Of a stretch of DNA of 64,000 nucleotides, positions 1-14,270 are shown in pieces. Numbering within the stretch: the stretch's first letter is position 1; each line of letters starts with the position of its first letter. The notes below the pieces were generated by a model. The model was not told where the DNA came from. It did not search any database and worked only from the letters and a program-made list of their open reading frames with translations. The stretch covers positions 85,750,800 to 85,814,799 of the forward strand of contig JAZBQD010000030.1 in NCBI GenBank assembly GCA_036583965.1, written 5' to 3'. Both the position numbers and the translations under genes were made by a program. The stretch comes from Prunella strophiata. Lineage: Eukaryota > Chordata > Aves > Passeriformes > Prunellidae.

Positions 1-1560
1 ACTGTGACCTGCTCAGTAATGTATCTGAGCCCAAATCTGTATTCTAGTTTTTGTTTAAAAACTGTATTCTGTTTGGGTCTGAAAATCCTGGCAATTCCCC
101 ATAAACAAAACTACCATTTCTCATGCAAACTGAAAATTGGTTCCTCCAACCAAAGTGCTTGTATGAACACTTTATACATTTTCAAAATGTAAGAAATGCT
201 ATTATTAACCCCACCCTTCTCTCCCCTACAATCCATAGAAATACCAATATGCTATGGAATGCAGTGTTAGAACTCACCACAAATGTGCTGGAAAATAGCT
301 GCATTACACCATAGAGAGATCCTAAAACAAACAAAATACCAGTGTTAAAAATAAAGCTGCTTTTTTTTTTAATGAAAACTGCACAAAATTATAAATTATG
401 AAAAATTGGAAATCAAGGGAATAGTTTACTAGGAGAATGGGAAGAGGGAGCAGGACAAACCAAGGGTAGGAGTTTGACATTTAATAAGGGAAATAGTTTC
501 AGGGAATGACAAAATAAAAAGTGCTGAAAAGTTGTAAAACTATGTAAGGTAAAATGATGTTGCTTTGTATGATGTATTAAACAAAACTAATCTTGGCATT
601 TGTAACTGCTTTCTCAGAATCAGGAGAGAATTTCCCTAGTGGAAAGGACTTTCCACTTGGTGCTTCAGTCTACTACAAGGCATCACAGAAGAAAACATGG
701 ATCCTACTTTCTCATTTTGGAGGCTAGGAGTTTAGCACTATCTAGTGACAGAAGAATAGGAGCAAAGAGAAGCAGAGAGAAACATCTGCTAGATGCTTTC
801 ATTTATAAAAATACACCTCAAACCTATTTTTTTTTTCTAATGTTCAAAATCAAAGCAGGCTGTTGAAATGAAAACATATTTCTGACTAGTTGCTGCTTAA
901 AATAATACTGTCAGCTCAGTGTAGAAGCAGAATTATTTCATACAAAGTGTTAAATAAGAAAGCAAAATAATAAAACTGAATAACAGCTCCCATGTCTGGG
1001 AATAAAGAAAATACTGTATTATTCCAAACCATAAACAATACCCTAAAAGGTATTTTAAAGCCATAGAACTTACTTTAGCACTAAATATTTTACGATAAAA
1101 TTCCAAATCTTCAGAATTTATTTGCAAACATTTCTAGAAGTGAATAAATATTTTGCCAAGACAGTTGTAAGGATTTTAATCAAACTGGAAACAGTCATGG
1201 ACATTGGAAAGCTTTGGAGAACCAGCTGCAGAAGTACCATTTGCAAAGTGTAAATAACAATAAAATTACAAGCAACACCTCTGGCTCCCTAAATTGCTAA
1301 ACTGTGAATTCTTGGATGCTGGAAAGTAGCTGTACAAATGCTATTGCAAGACTTCTGTGCTCTTTCCAATTGTGCTTTTTCTCAAGCATGTGCTTTTGGC
1401 TACTGTCAGTGCCCGAGTTTGGACAGGTCTCTGGGTCTAACACAGTATGGCTGCCCTTACAGTTTCACGTGGAAATTGCCTTTATTTTTTATTATGCTAT
1501 TAGCAAGGAAGAATTGTGTTCCAATGTCCAATTTGCAGTAAGGCAAAATCCTAGGCCTTA

Positions 1561-3675
<2,115 letters not shown>

Positions 3676-3900
3676 GCGGGCGGCGGCGCCGGGCCTGCGC
3701 AGTGCCCGCGGCGAAGGCGGAAACGGAGAGGCGGCCGTGCGGGAGGCTCGGGTGTTGTTTCGTTTGGCACTCTGTCCTTCGAATGTCCTCTTTTTCGGGT
3801 GAAGATGAGGAAGAGTAAGGCTCCCTGCCGGCCTCGGGAGCCGTCGGGATCCCTGCCGCCACCCTCCCACACACAGCTCTGTAGGACTTTGCCCTTCCTC

Positions 3901-6900
3901 CTTCTTGCGTGTTTGTACGGGAATGATTTTGCAACCTCGGGGCCTGAGGCTCTGGGGAGGGCAGGAGGAGCCAGGTGGAGCCGAGGGGCTTTGCAAACAA
4001 ATATGCCATTGGAGCATGGTAATGGATCCCCTGCACAGTTCTTGTGGTTGCTGTAGAAAGATGGCTTTTTGGCCCTTGCACCTCCCATCCTACCTATCCA
4101 TATGGAAAGGGGCTGTGTTCCAGCGCTGCTGCTGATCCTCGACCCGAGGAACTTGGGCTGAGCCTGGTGCCTGCATCAAGTGTTTCTGGCAGTAAAGGGT
4201 TTTCCTGCCTTGTTACGTGACTTATGATGGTGGTACTGAGCCAAGGAAGAAGGGCATCCCTCTTCATGCTTAGCACGGTCACTGCTATGCTGTGTTTTTG
4301 TTAAAAGTCAGGGATAGCTGGAATTGTTGACGACTAGTATTTTATAATGCATTTGCATCCAAACCAGTGAAACTTCATAAATCTCTCAGAAGCACTGGTG
4401 AAAATGATTGTCACATGCAAAATGTAACCACCCATCTTTATGTTAGAGTCAGAGGTCCACTCTGTTAGATAGTTGCTTGGCCAGGGATCAGTAAAACTGC
4501 TGCAGTTTTAAATACTTTTAAAAATGCACAAGGGGACAGGAGATGCCTTAACTTCTTTTTAATTACCAGTAAGAAGAAACTTTTGAAAAATGTTGATGAC
4601 TTATATTTTAAAAGTTAGCATGAGTTACGAAGTTTGAAGAAGATCATTCAATAACTGACGATAGCATAACTTCAGTTCTATCTTCATGTTTGCAGAAGAA
4701 ATAGATACCACAGAGTTGAGGATCTTTTACAGATTTAGGTCACAAAAAAAAGAAAAGGAGAGGGGAACGTGTTTTTCCCATGATTATTAAAAATAAAGCT
4801 TAAAAAACCCCCAAAATACCAAAAGTGTAAAGAAAGACATATTTCTAGATATGCAGCTTATTTATAAGATACCAAAGCAAAACTTAACTTATTTTCTGCA
4901 TAGGAACAAAGATGTTATCAGAGTCCAGACAAGAATAAGTTGTTTAATATCCCGGTGGCTGTGATGTTTTCATGTTAGTTTAACCAATATATCCTATTAA
5001 TTTATCTCTTTGAGGCCACTTTGAATAACAAATTCTCTCAGTGAGGTTTTTAAAATTCTGGATACAACACTAACAGAGATCAGTTGCTCACAATTTCTCT
5101 GAAATCAACAAAATGGTGACAAGACACTGAAATATTAGAGCATCCTGGGAATTGTTGCTACATTGTCTGCTCAATATTGCACTAATTCTATGCTTGGTCA
5201 TTTTAACTGATAGAAGAAATGGAAAGTATCTGAAAATTTATTAGAAGAAAGTATTAAAGAGGTGGATGATTAAAAGATGTTGCAAGGGTTTAGGTACTTT
5301 TCCTGGGGTCTAAGGGACATTGACTTCTATGCAAGCACTGAGCCCAACTGAAATTTTTAAGGTTTTGTGTTAGTCTCTGCCATAAGTCTCTGAAAACAGT
5401 TAGCTATTCTGTATTTTTCTCAGGTTCTGAAGATCAGAATGATCAAATATGATGGGGAAAAAAGTATTGCAGTCAGGAATATTGAATTCCCTGGCAATGA
5501 AAACCCTTAGGTTTTGTGTGTTATTTCAAGCTATCTCCATGCACAATGACTTGTAAAGCAGAGAATAATCAAACTTTATGACATCAATGCAAACTGGTCA
5601 TGGAAAAAAACCCCAAGCATTTAGAGAACACATAGGTGTCTCTTCCTTTAACAGATCTCTTACTGCTTTTTTCCTGGTGAACTTGATCATATTGTTAAAG
5701 AATTGTGCATTTTACGTTTACATAATTTACATAATATATAAGAAAAAGGCATTCATATATAGTAATTGACAAATATCTCTGTTACTTTTGAACTGAAGGC
5801 AGATTGATTTCAGCTGCCTCAAGGTTCCCACTCATGTTCTGTAATTGCAATTACAAAATTTAAGATAAAGGCTCCCAAATAAAGAAATCTTAAGATAAAT
5901 GCTCTCAAATGACGTATTTTTATGACTGATAAGGGAAATTGACTAACAATTAAAGGAATGAAATACAATGAAGACCATTTATCAGAGTCCTAAGGAAAAC
6001 AGACCTAGTCTGCCACATTTGGGAGCAGAATTACATTAAAATGGTTGATTAAAATGATATTATCAATATGGTACACTTACATTACTTTAAGGTGTTTGAC
6101 TTGTTACTGGGTGATTCTTGAAAACAGGTACACAGTAGATACTCAGAAATGGCCAGCAGCATGCGTGCTCAGAAATGCCTAGATGATCCTCTTATTTCTA
6201 TCTTTTTTTCCCGTGACCTGGTAGTAGCAGTTGAATGAAAAATAGTGATTTTATGGATAATGCTAGAACCAGGAAGAATATGCAGACTACTGTCACTACA
6301 CAATGAAAGTACTGTTGCCATTATATGTAAGTAATGTAAGTGTGAAGGGCATCATGCTAGAAACAAAGCATGAGGAGGTGCACCTCTCTGTTGTGACAGT
6401 GATTATGAGATGAACTTCGTAGTCATAGTACTCAGCCAGCAACTGTAACTCTTTTTTTGTTATTTTGTTGCCCCCCCCCCAAAAAAAAAAAAGTGCTCAT
6501 CTTTTGATAAGAAATAGAGGACCCAGAAGTAAAAAAGCAGGAAAACCTTATTACATTTGTATCAGTTTTTCAGTTTGTATACTAATGCAACATCGTGTCT
6601 AAGTCTGCTGTCCTAATGGAAGATCAATTTTGCATAAATAGAGAGGGTTTAAAAAAAAAAAAAAAAAAGAGAGAGAGAGAGAGATTTTAATGGCAGAGGG
6701 AACATTTCTTCTAGCGTTGGGCTGTGAGAGATCAGATTATCCGCAGCCTTGTTGGGCTATTCTTGCCTCAGATTATGAATGGGAGGAGAACTAGTCTGTG
6801 GGAGAATGTCTGAGATTCAGTTTGCTCATGAGGGGAAGGGGTGAGGAATCTTCAGCTTTTTAGTGAAAACATCTACTGTAAATATTTGGTGTCACCTGCC

Positions 6901-8934
6901 AAGCAAGGGGTTGAGGCAGTCTGCAGCTCCCCTTCCTCAGCCAGCTCTGTGGCTGTGTGTGCTCCAAGCCCTGACATAGTGAAAGCATTGATGGATGTCA
7001 ACTGGAATCTAATAAAATTCTTTTGAAAAAGATCCTCACATTACTTCAATAGTGTAGAAAATTTTAAACCTTATAAATTCTTAAATAAAGTTTGTAAAAT
7101 ACTTCTGTGAGACAGGTCTAAGACAACTACACTGATTTAGTCCAGTAAATGGAATATATTCTTGAATTCCTGCATTACAAATAGGTAAGGTCAAGACCCC
7201 CAAATGTGCAATTTGTCATCAAATTTAGTAAATCTAACGATGACTTATTTCATTCTGGTTTACTGCTTCATATCATTATGGTAACTTCAACAGTCATTTC
7301 AACTTTTCATACACAAATTGAGCGAAGTAGAAAAAGTTACAATCCAGTGGTCTAGAACATTTTAAGACCTAATTGTGAATGAACTTGAGTTTGGAACCTG
7401 TTGTTAATCTTAAAGACATTTAAAGTATCTGTCTGAAAAGATCTGCAAATTTAAGGAATGTGGAAAGAAACCTTTTAATTGATGCCACCCTCAAAGCTGT
7501 AAATGAATCACATTGGTATGTCAGAGAGACTTAGAAAGCATTTATAAAACAGCTTGTTAAAGGAAGGAATTATTTCAGGCTTTGGGTCTACTTCTTCCCT
7601 TCTGGAGTTTTTCATGGCAGCATAACTAAAGCCACATGGCTTTTTGTGTTTCTTTCAATTAATGTTTAACAGATAAAATAAATACATCGATAATAGTTTG
7701 GATATTATTGATCATTCTCTGGAGCAGAAAGTGGCCAGGAGGGCTCCTGTTGACCTCAGTCTCTTTTCTGGTGTATTAGAGTACTCTTACATCACACACA
7801 TCATTCCCCACTTTCTGTGCTGGACCCCCCCAATACCTCACTGAGTCTATGATTTTATTTATTTAATTATTTATTTTAAGGTCAGTGGCTCTGTAGAAGC
7901 TGGAGGGGCACAGAAAGACCTAAAGGCTAGTTCCTCAGACTTCCTGAATAAATCCAAAAATATATATATATCAGAAAGTGTCTGTGCAGTAAATGGAAGG
8001 TGTTACAGCCTCAGAGTGAGATTCATAATAACATCCTGCTGTGGAAGGACCCATTTAAGGCAGCAACAAGAATGGTGAAGAAGCTTTTAATTTCTGACTA
8101 TTTATGCATAACTACTTTCATAGGGAACTTCCTGGAATACCTCCTAGAATTAGGCAACTCATTGATTTCTCTGAAAATTGCACATGTGATGTGCCATGAC
8201 TTTAAAGTATTGTGGGAAACACTAATGGCATTGGCCTGACTTTCCTGTAATTGTATGAAAAATTCAGAGCACTCATGATGGTGATGTGACAAAGGAACTC
8301 AGATGCACATTCTTGTACTTCTGATGATTCTAGTTATCTTGCCCAATTTGCAGGGACATGGATTCATCACACCTTGAAGCAGTGTTAAGACACAATTAAA
8401 AAGAAATTATGCTTTGCTGTCTTTTTTACCTATTTTATCTAATGTAGATTTAATGCAAAATATAATATAGAATGGGATATATGAAACAGAGTGAGCCACT
8501 CACACATACTAAAGTTTTGTCTTCCTTTCTGTGGCTGAATAAATTTGGATGCTTTGTAGTGTCAAAGGCCTGAACACAGAGAGGATATAAGGCAGGGTCC
8601 AAATGGGATGTACACCCTGGAGCTTTCATCAGGGTGATTGCAAGTCTGTCATGTGTTCCTGCAGGTGGCTAACAGTGGGTCCTGCATACACAGAGATGTG
8701 TCAAAGTAATGCCTCATAAAGAAGATTTGTCTTGTTGGTTTGTTAGAATTCCTGTTGAAGCTTTTGCTGACATATGGGCTGTTTATGTCCCTTTTGTTCT
8801 TACTGTCATCTCTGTAACCTTATTATAGCTCTTGCTGAATGAATGACTCAGTGATACCTGTGTTCAGAATGGCTTGATTTCCACCTTTTGTGGGGGACTT
8901 CAGCACATTTCTACAATCTCCACTCAGGTTTTAC
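3901..8934. other. Intergenic sequence between MFSD9 and TMEM182, left part
   Basis: AT-rich non-coding DNA. I see no exon-like open frame with plausible splice sites. It holds simple-sequence tracts (C10A12 at 6,471-6,492; A18 followed by about eight GA at 6,651-6,684; a TTTA-rich run near 7,855-7,880). I recognise no mobile element here. Confidence 0.5.
6651..6684. repeat. Poly-A plus (GA)n microsatellite
   Basis: About 18 As run directly into about eight GA units. A separate C10-A12 tract lies 170 bp to the left at 6,471-6,492. Poly-A followed by a dinucleotide is a common origin of microsatellites at retroposon tails, but no retroposon body is recognisable upstream. Confidence 0.85.
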
Positions 8935-9550
8935 ATGACCCAGCTATGCACCCTTGCTGCAAAGAAGGTAGATGGTATCCTGGTCCTCATTAGGCAAAGC
9001 ATTGCCAGCAAGTTGAGGGAGGTGTTCCTTCCTCTCTACTCAGCACTGGGTAGGCCACACTTGGAGTGCTGTGCCCAGTTCTGGGCTTTGCAGTACAAGA
9101 GACACATGAACACTCTGGAGGGAGTCAAATGAGGGACAACTGAGGAGATGAAGGGACCAGAGCATCTCTCCTATGAGGAAAAGCTGAGAAAACTGGGACT
9201 TTTCTGCCTAGAGAAGGGAAGCTCAGAGGGAGTTTTATATAAATACTTGATGGAGCCAGGCTCTTTTCAGTGATGCCCATTGACAGGACTAGAGACAGTG
9301 GGGACAAGCTGAAACACAGGAGGGTCACTTTGAACATCAGGAAACACTTTTTGTTGTGAAGGTGACCAAACACTGGCAGGTGTTTGGTCATACAAGGAGA
9401 TTCTGGAGTGTCCAGCCTTGGTGATATTCAAAAGCCACCTGGACATGGTCCTGGGCAACCATTTCTAGGTGCTCCTGCTTGAGCAGGGAGGTTAGACAAG
9501 ATGATCTCTAGAGGTCCCTTCCAACCTCAGTCACTCTGTGATTGCATAAC
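8935..9550 (+). mobile_element. CR1 LINE, 3'-terminal fragment
   Basis: This is a 5'-truncated copy of Chicken Repeat 1, the dominant avian LINE. It matches the end of the reverse-transcriptase ORF (AAGAAGGTAGATGG..., GGAGTGCTGTGCCCAGTTCTGG) and the 3' region (GAGCATCTCTCCTATGAGGAAA, GGATGGAGCC-like, ATATTCAAAAGCCACCTGGA). The copy ends in GGTCCCTTCCAACCTCAGTC followed by a degraded form of the terminal octamer repeat (CTCTGTGATTGC). Many substitutions and indels break the frame, so it is an old, dead copy. CR1 copies are normally 5'-truncated, as here. Confidence 0.93.
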
Positions 9551-12263
9551 TTATGGTCTGATTTACTGTAGTATTAAGAATAAAGTGGTCATATCTCAAA
9601 CTAGTTATTCCAGACCCCCTCTTGGTCAGTGAACAAACCAAACCAAACCAGCAACCAACCAAAGTAATTGTACTTTTAGGGCATGGTTGCTTGCACATTG
9701 AGGTGGTCATTTAAAAAAGGTCAGATGAACTGTGCTGTAAAAATGACGTATGACTCTAGAGGAAACCTGAAGTGACCAGTTTAAAGATGATTCAGCCACA
9801 CATTTAATGGACCATGTGTGTGCAGGGTTCGCTGTGTAAGGTGTCTGGCTGTCTGTCCAGTACTCTGCTGACAAGTGAACGTGTCTGTGCAATAGGTAAC
9901 ATCTGCCCAGCTGGGGAAGATGGACAGGATGAGGGTTGGAATCAGTGGGTGAAATACTCCCATTACTGTTCAGAACAGTAAATGAGCATTGAGGTCTCAG
10001 AAGGACTCAGCTCTGAGGCAGTTGCTGAAATTGTTTCTTGGTATATAGTGAGACATGCAGCCAGTTCTAAAAGGCTGTTTTTAGATCATGGGCATATCTG
10101 CCAGCACAGATAAGGAGCTGCCTGCCAATTCCAAACATACGCACCCGACACTTACTCAATCACACACAAACATAAACAAGCAAATAAACAACATCCCCTT
10201 CCCATAAATATCTTTTTTTTCCCTTTCAGATAGAAAAGAAAAAAAAAAAAAAAGAAACAGCCTGCTATTGTTTTTTAAATTTTTTTTTCTTTTTTATTTT
10301 TAAATACAAGGAGGGACTCAGATACTATGTTGAAGCTGGAGCTATTATATGCATAAATAAAATATGCAGATTCAGGACTTAGTTTAGCCCTATCTATCTG
10401 GTGAATAAACAGAAATAAAATCAAAAAACTTTTGCAGCTTTGTTAAATGAGACTGGAATCCATTCATTATGTGGGTCCTTCAATCTTCACACTACGAGTC
10501 AACAAAATCCATGAATGTTTGGCTTAATTAGCCAAATTGATTGAATATTAAAGCTGATTTCATTACTTCATTGTCATTGTAGTAGGGATAAATTTGGCTA
10601 AGTCATTTTGGTTTAAAATGACAGTATTTTTGCAGAAATTTAGGAGTTTTGAAAGGAGTTGGGGAATGACTTTGTTTAAGATTCAAAATAACGATTGTTT
10701 TGCCTTGGTAAGCTTGGCCCTGTTTTCTCTCCCTTGAAACTTTCTCTCTTCTATTAAAGAACCTTCAGAATTTAATTTAATTAAAGAAAAAGGCCCTGAG
10801 ACTTTCTTTGAGTATTCAAGTGGTGGATAACATGAATTTTTAAGCTGACATAACAAGTCTTAACATGGCTTCTGCTTCATTCTTGACATAGACGGGCATA
10901 ATACTGGTGATGTTAGAGTATTTGGAAGATAACACTGCCAGAGAATGTGCCATAAATATAAAAGAGAATAATTAAATTAGATCCTCTCAGGATGAACATG
11001 CTAAACTGAGACCAGAGTGCATGTACAGTATATTAAAAAGAAATACTTGCACTGCACAGGCAGTAATTCAGCTGTCATTTGAATTCAGTGAAACTTTCCA
11101 CGCAAACTGATTTCAGTGAAGCTACTCACAAGAGTAAGTTACTTTCATGCAGAAACAGGCTCACAGAGTCACTGACATATTTCTGTCCTGAGGACAGGTA
11201 GGTGCAACATGACTAGAACTAGCCATTTTATATTTTTTAGTTGTTTGTTTTATTAATTGTGGTTCAGTGACTGAGACAGGGATCTGGAGTTCTCTTTATT
11301 CTTCTGATTTAATGTTGGAAAAGTTCACTGTTGTGACGTTATAAGGCATTCCATTATTTAGGATGAGTTGAGTGGTATAGCGTTAAACAGTGTATTAGAA
11401 ATAATTTTTAATAGATGTCATGAAGAACATCATAAAATGGATTTTGTTTATGTTGTGACTATCTATATCTTTGAATTTCACTGTATGAAATTCTTGAACT
11501 TTGGGCCAAGTTCAAGAATTGGGTGGCTTTCTAAGGCCACCCATACACCAGCAAAATGGTTGGGAACTCCAGTTTGCTGAGTAGGATTCAGTTGCAGATT
11601 AAGACCTTTGTGTTCACACATCTGCATGTGAAATATGGATCTTTGCTGCAGTTAGAGTTGGTCAAGGTCTGGCTAAAACACTCAGTGGTGCCTCCAGCAT
11701 GGTCTGACAAACTAATGGAGCCTGGCTGCAGAGGTGGCCTGGAGTGCACAGGTGGTGTGGACCTGGCCTGTAGCTGTCACTCAGGAAAGGTGTTGGCCTC
11801 CTCTAAGTCCCTTGTGGTACCTGCCTGCCCAGTGTAGGTGCCTGAGACATCCTGGAGACACGACTGTGGGCAATGACAGCAAGGCCACCATATTGCTCTT
11901 GCCAGACATGATTCAGTCGCCATCATGTAGGGTCCTAGTGTCATCCAAAGGGAGAGGGGGCATGAAAGATCCCCTGTGGGGCTAGCAGGTATTTTAAAAT
12001 AGAGAGGGAAATATGCCCTTCTGTCATGGCAGCTGGGAGCCAGCAGCTGGGATACTCTGGAACTGGCTAGAGCTAGGTGTCTGCCCAAGGGACTGAGCAG
12101 AGCCCTGTGAAGTCTAATCTAGGTTGTGATGAACTGCTCTCTGGCTCCACTGAGTGTGATCAATATTGATTATGATGGAAAGACATTTAGCTTATATGAA
12201 ATTGTTTAAATTTGGGCATGTTAGTGCTGAATTGAACCCTACTATTTTTTTTTTTTTTAAACA
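9551..12263. other. Intergenic sequence, no gene recognised
   Basis: Non-coding and mostly AT-rich. A/T homopolymer tracts occur at about 10,208-10,300. A somewhat GC-richer block at about 11,640-12,120 has open frames on both strands but no family resemblance and no splice context. I see nothing else I can name. Confidence 0.45.
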
Positions 12264-12390
12264 TTAGAATAGAATTGAACAGAACAGAATAGAATATTTG
12301 CTGGAGGGGACCTACAACAATATTTAACATACCTGCCTGACCACTGCAGGACTGACAAAAAGTTGAAGTATTATGCAAATTGCAAGTAAT
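12264..12390 (-). mobile_element. CR1 LINE 3'-end fragment (minus orientation)
   Basis: Read on the plus strand it begins with a degraded terminal repeat (AATAGAATTGAACAGAACAG), then GGAGGGGACCTACAACAATA, CCTGCCTGACCACTGCAG and GACTGACAAAAAGTTGAAG. This is the reverse complement of the last 100 or so bases of CR1 elements. It is short and heavily diverged. Confidence 0.75.
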
Positions 12391-13673
12391 AATTTTAATT
12401 TTATATTATAGCACATTCTATGTGTTCTTCCTTTTCTTGATTTTTTTTTTTTGTTTTCTTTAATAATGAACAATAAAACATCACTTTCCAAAATTAGGTT
12501 TCCAAACATCTCTCTTCTGCTGTATCAAAATGAACTGCATCAGTGGCTGTCAGGAAAAGCAAATATGACAAAAAGAGTCTGTTTGAATATTCATTTGCTG
12601 CTCTGCATACACTGAAACTCTGAAGTGCAAAAAGGCCACAGAATATTAGATGTGCTTGTGTATGAAATTAGTATAGTATCAGGTTTGAATAAAATATGAT
12701 TAATAACAAATGTGAATATTAAGTTGGCAGATTGTGTAGTGGTATAAAACCACTGAGGACACAACACCAGTTCATCTGTGTAGAAATGAAGGGAGGTGTT
12801 TTCCTTGCTGTCCTCAAGCATGCTGATGTACTGTCCAAACCAATACTGGCATATTGAAAGTAGGAGTCCCTCTGGAGTCCTAAGTCTAGTGCCATAAAAT
12901 GTTGTGACAAATGTTTTCTGGAGTAAACTGGCTTAATTCTTCTCTTGAGCCCAGCACTTCCCAGTATCAATGGAAAATTCTACTCTGGTGATAAATAATT
13001 CCAATGAAATTTTATTGGTAAGGACTGTAGGATCTGGTGCATGTTATAAACTCTATAAACTCATATGTAGGTTATAAACTCTATACATTTCTATAGGAAC
13101 ACTCCCTGTAATCCATGAGAGATGATTGGGAAGGCCTGCTTGGCATGAAATGAAGTTGTTGAAAAAGCCTTTTTCTTGTAGAGTGCATACTTGTAATTTA
13201 AACGTTTTACCTCATCACTTTCCAAAATGGCCAAAGCTTGTGTTTGGGAATGTGTCTTCTTGTTTTAAAAAGATTGGAGTTTTTTATCAGGTGCTTGAAA
13301 GAATTTTTAATATATTGCATAAATTTTTGATATATGCAAAAAAGATGGATCTGAATATATAAAGCATTTAGATGTTTTTGTGTTTAGTGTTGGTAAAGTT
13401 ATTACTTTAAATGTAGGATGTAAATTTTTGAAGATAACTGTATTTTTATTATGTAGGATTTTTCAGAGGCATCTCTTCATTTTGGCTGCCATATTTTAAA
13501 ATTCTAGAAAAAATCCTCAGCCTCTTTTTTATAACATGACTTACAGTAACTTCTTTGCTGGTGTTTCCTTTCCTGCTAGCAGCTAAGGAAACATTCACCA
13601 TCAGGCCTGAACTTTGGAAGTCCTTGCTACTACTGCATGCTCTGTAATGCTGCTCACATAGATGGACAGAGCC

Positions 13674-13715
13674 ATTGCAACTCCATCTCCATTGCAACTC
13701 CATCTCCATTGCAAC
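13674..13715. repeat. Short tandem repeat, 17-bp unit
   Basis: The unit ATTGCAACTCCATCTCC occurs about 2.4 times head to tail, with repeat starts 17 bp apart (13,674, 13,691, 13,708). It is a small local duplication with no evident function. Confidence 0.85.
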
Positions 13716-13839
13716 ATCTCTGATGTTGAAGCACCAGGCTGCAATAATATTTCAAGGCAATCCCTGATTAGTTAGGGGAAGGTCAGCTATTTCTGACTGG
13801 CCTCGCCCGGACAGTGAAACAGAGCAAAGCTCTGCCATC

Positions 13840-14129
13840 AGTGTCCTAAAATAGAAGGCCCTTTTCATCTGTCAGACTTGAGTCAGCCACATGGAACACA
13901 AATTTGGAGACACAAATTGACTCACAGGGCATTGGGAAGAAGGGCACAAGCAGAAAGTCAAGTGAAGAGAAACTTCTTCAGATATGAGCTGTGTTCTCCA
14001 AACAGTTTTTTAGTTACTTTCACAAGTAATTTGTTTTAAATTTATTTTACTGCTAATCTTCTAAGTAATTAAGCTTTTTTTGTTTTTGTTTTTTGTTGTT
14101 TTTTTTTTTTTCCCCTAATAACTTCAATA
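13840..14129 (+). promoter_or_regulatory. TMEM182: Candidate TMEM182 proximal promoter and 5' leader
   Basis: The 290 bp before the start codon contain a CArG/MEF2-like core (CCTAAAATAG, about 13,845) that is one mismatch from CC(A/T)6GG. Two E-boxes follow (CATCTG at about 13,866 and CACATG at about 13,889). TMEM182 is known as a muscle-enriched gene induced during myogenesis, so such sites are expected. The start codon is preceded by a long T-rich tract (about 14,076-14,113) with no AG between it and the ATG, so it is more likely leader than an intron end. The start site and any non-coding first exon are not determined. Confidence 0.35.
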
Positions 14130-14270
14130 ATGAAACTGAGTGTAGGGATATTTTTTGGGGGCTTCTTTGCAGCTCTGGGGGTTTTGCTTTTTTTGGTGGC
14201 ATTTGGAACTGATTATTGGCTTCTTGCTACAGAAAGAGGAACTTGTTCAGAGGCACCTGAAGGTGCTGGG
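14130..14270 (+). CDS. TMEM182: TMEM182 coding exon 1
   Basis: It encodes 47 residues including the first membrane helix and the [12 protein letters not shown] segment shared with human TMEM182. It ends in phase 0 at a GTTAGT donor (14,271). The ATG was chosen because the residues after it ([13 protein letters not shown]) align with the annotated mammalian start. Confidence 0.92.

Noticed and set aside
11556..12120. GC-richer block with open frames on both strands
   Set aside because: No matching protein family, no plausible splice sites forming a gene, and no repeat family I can name.
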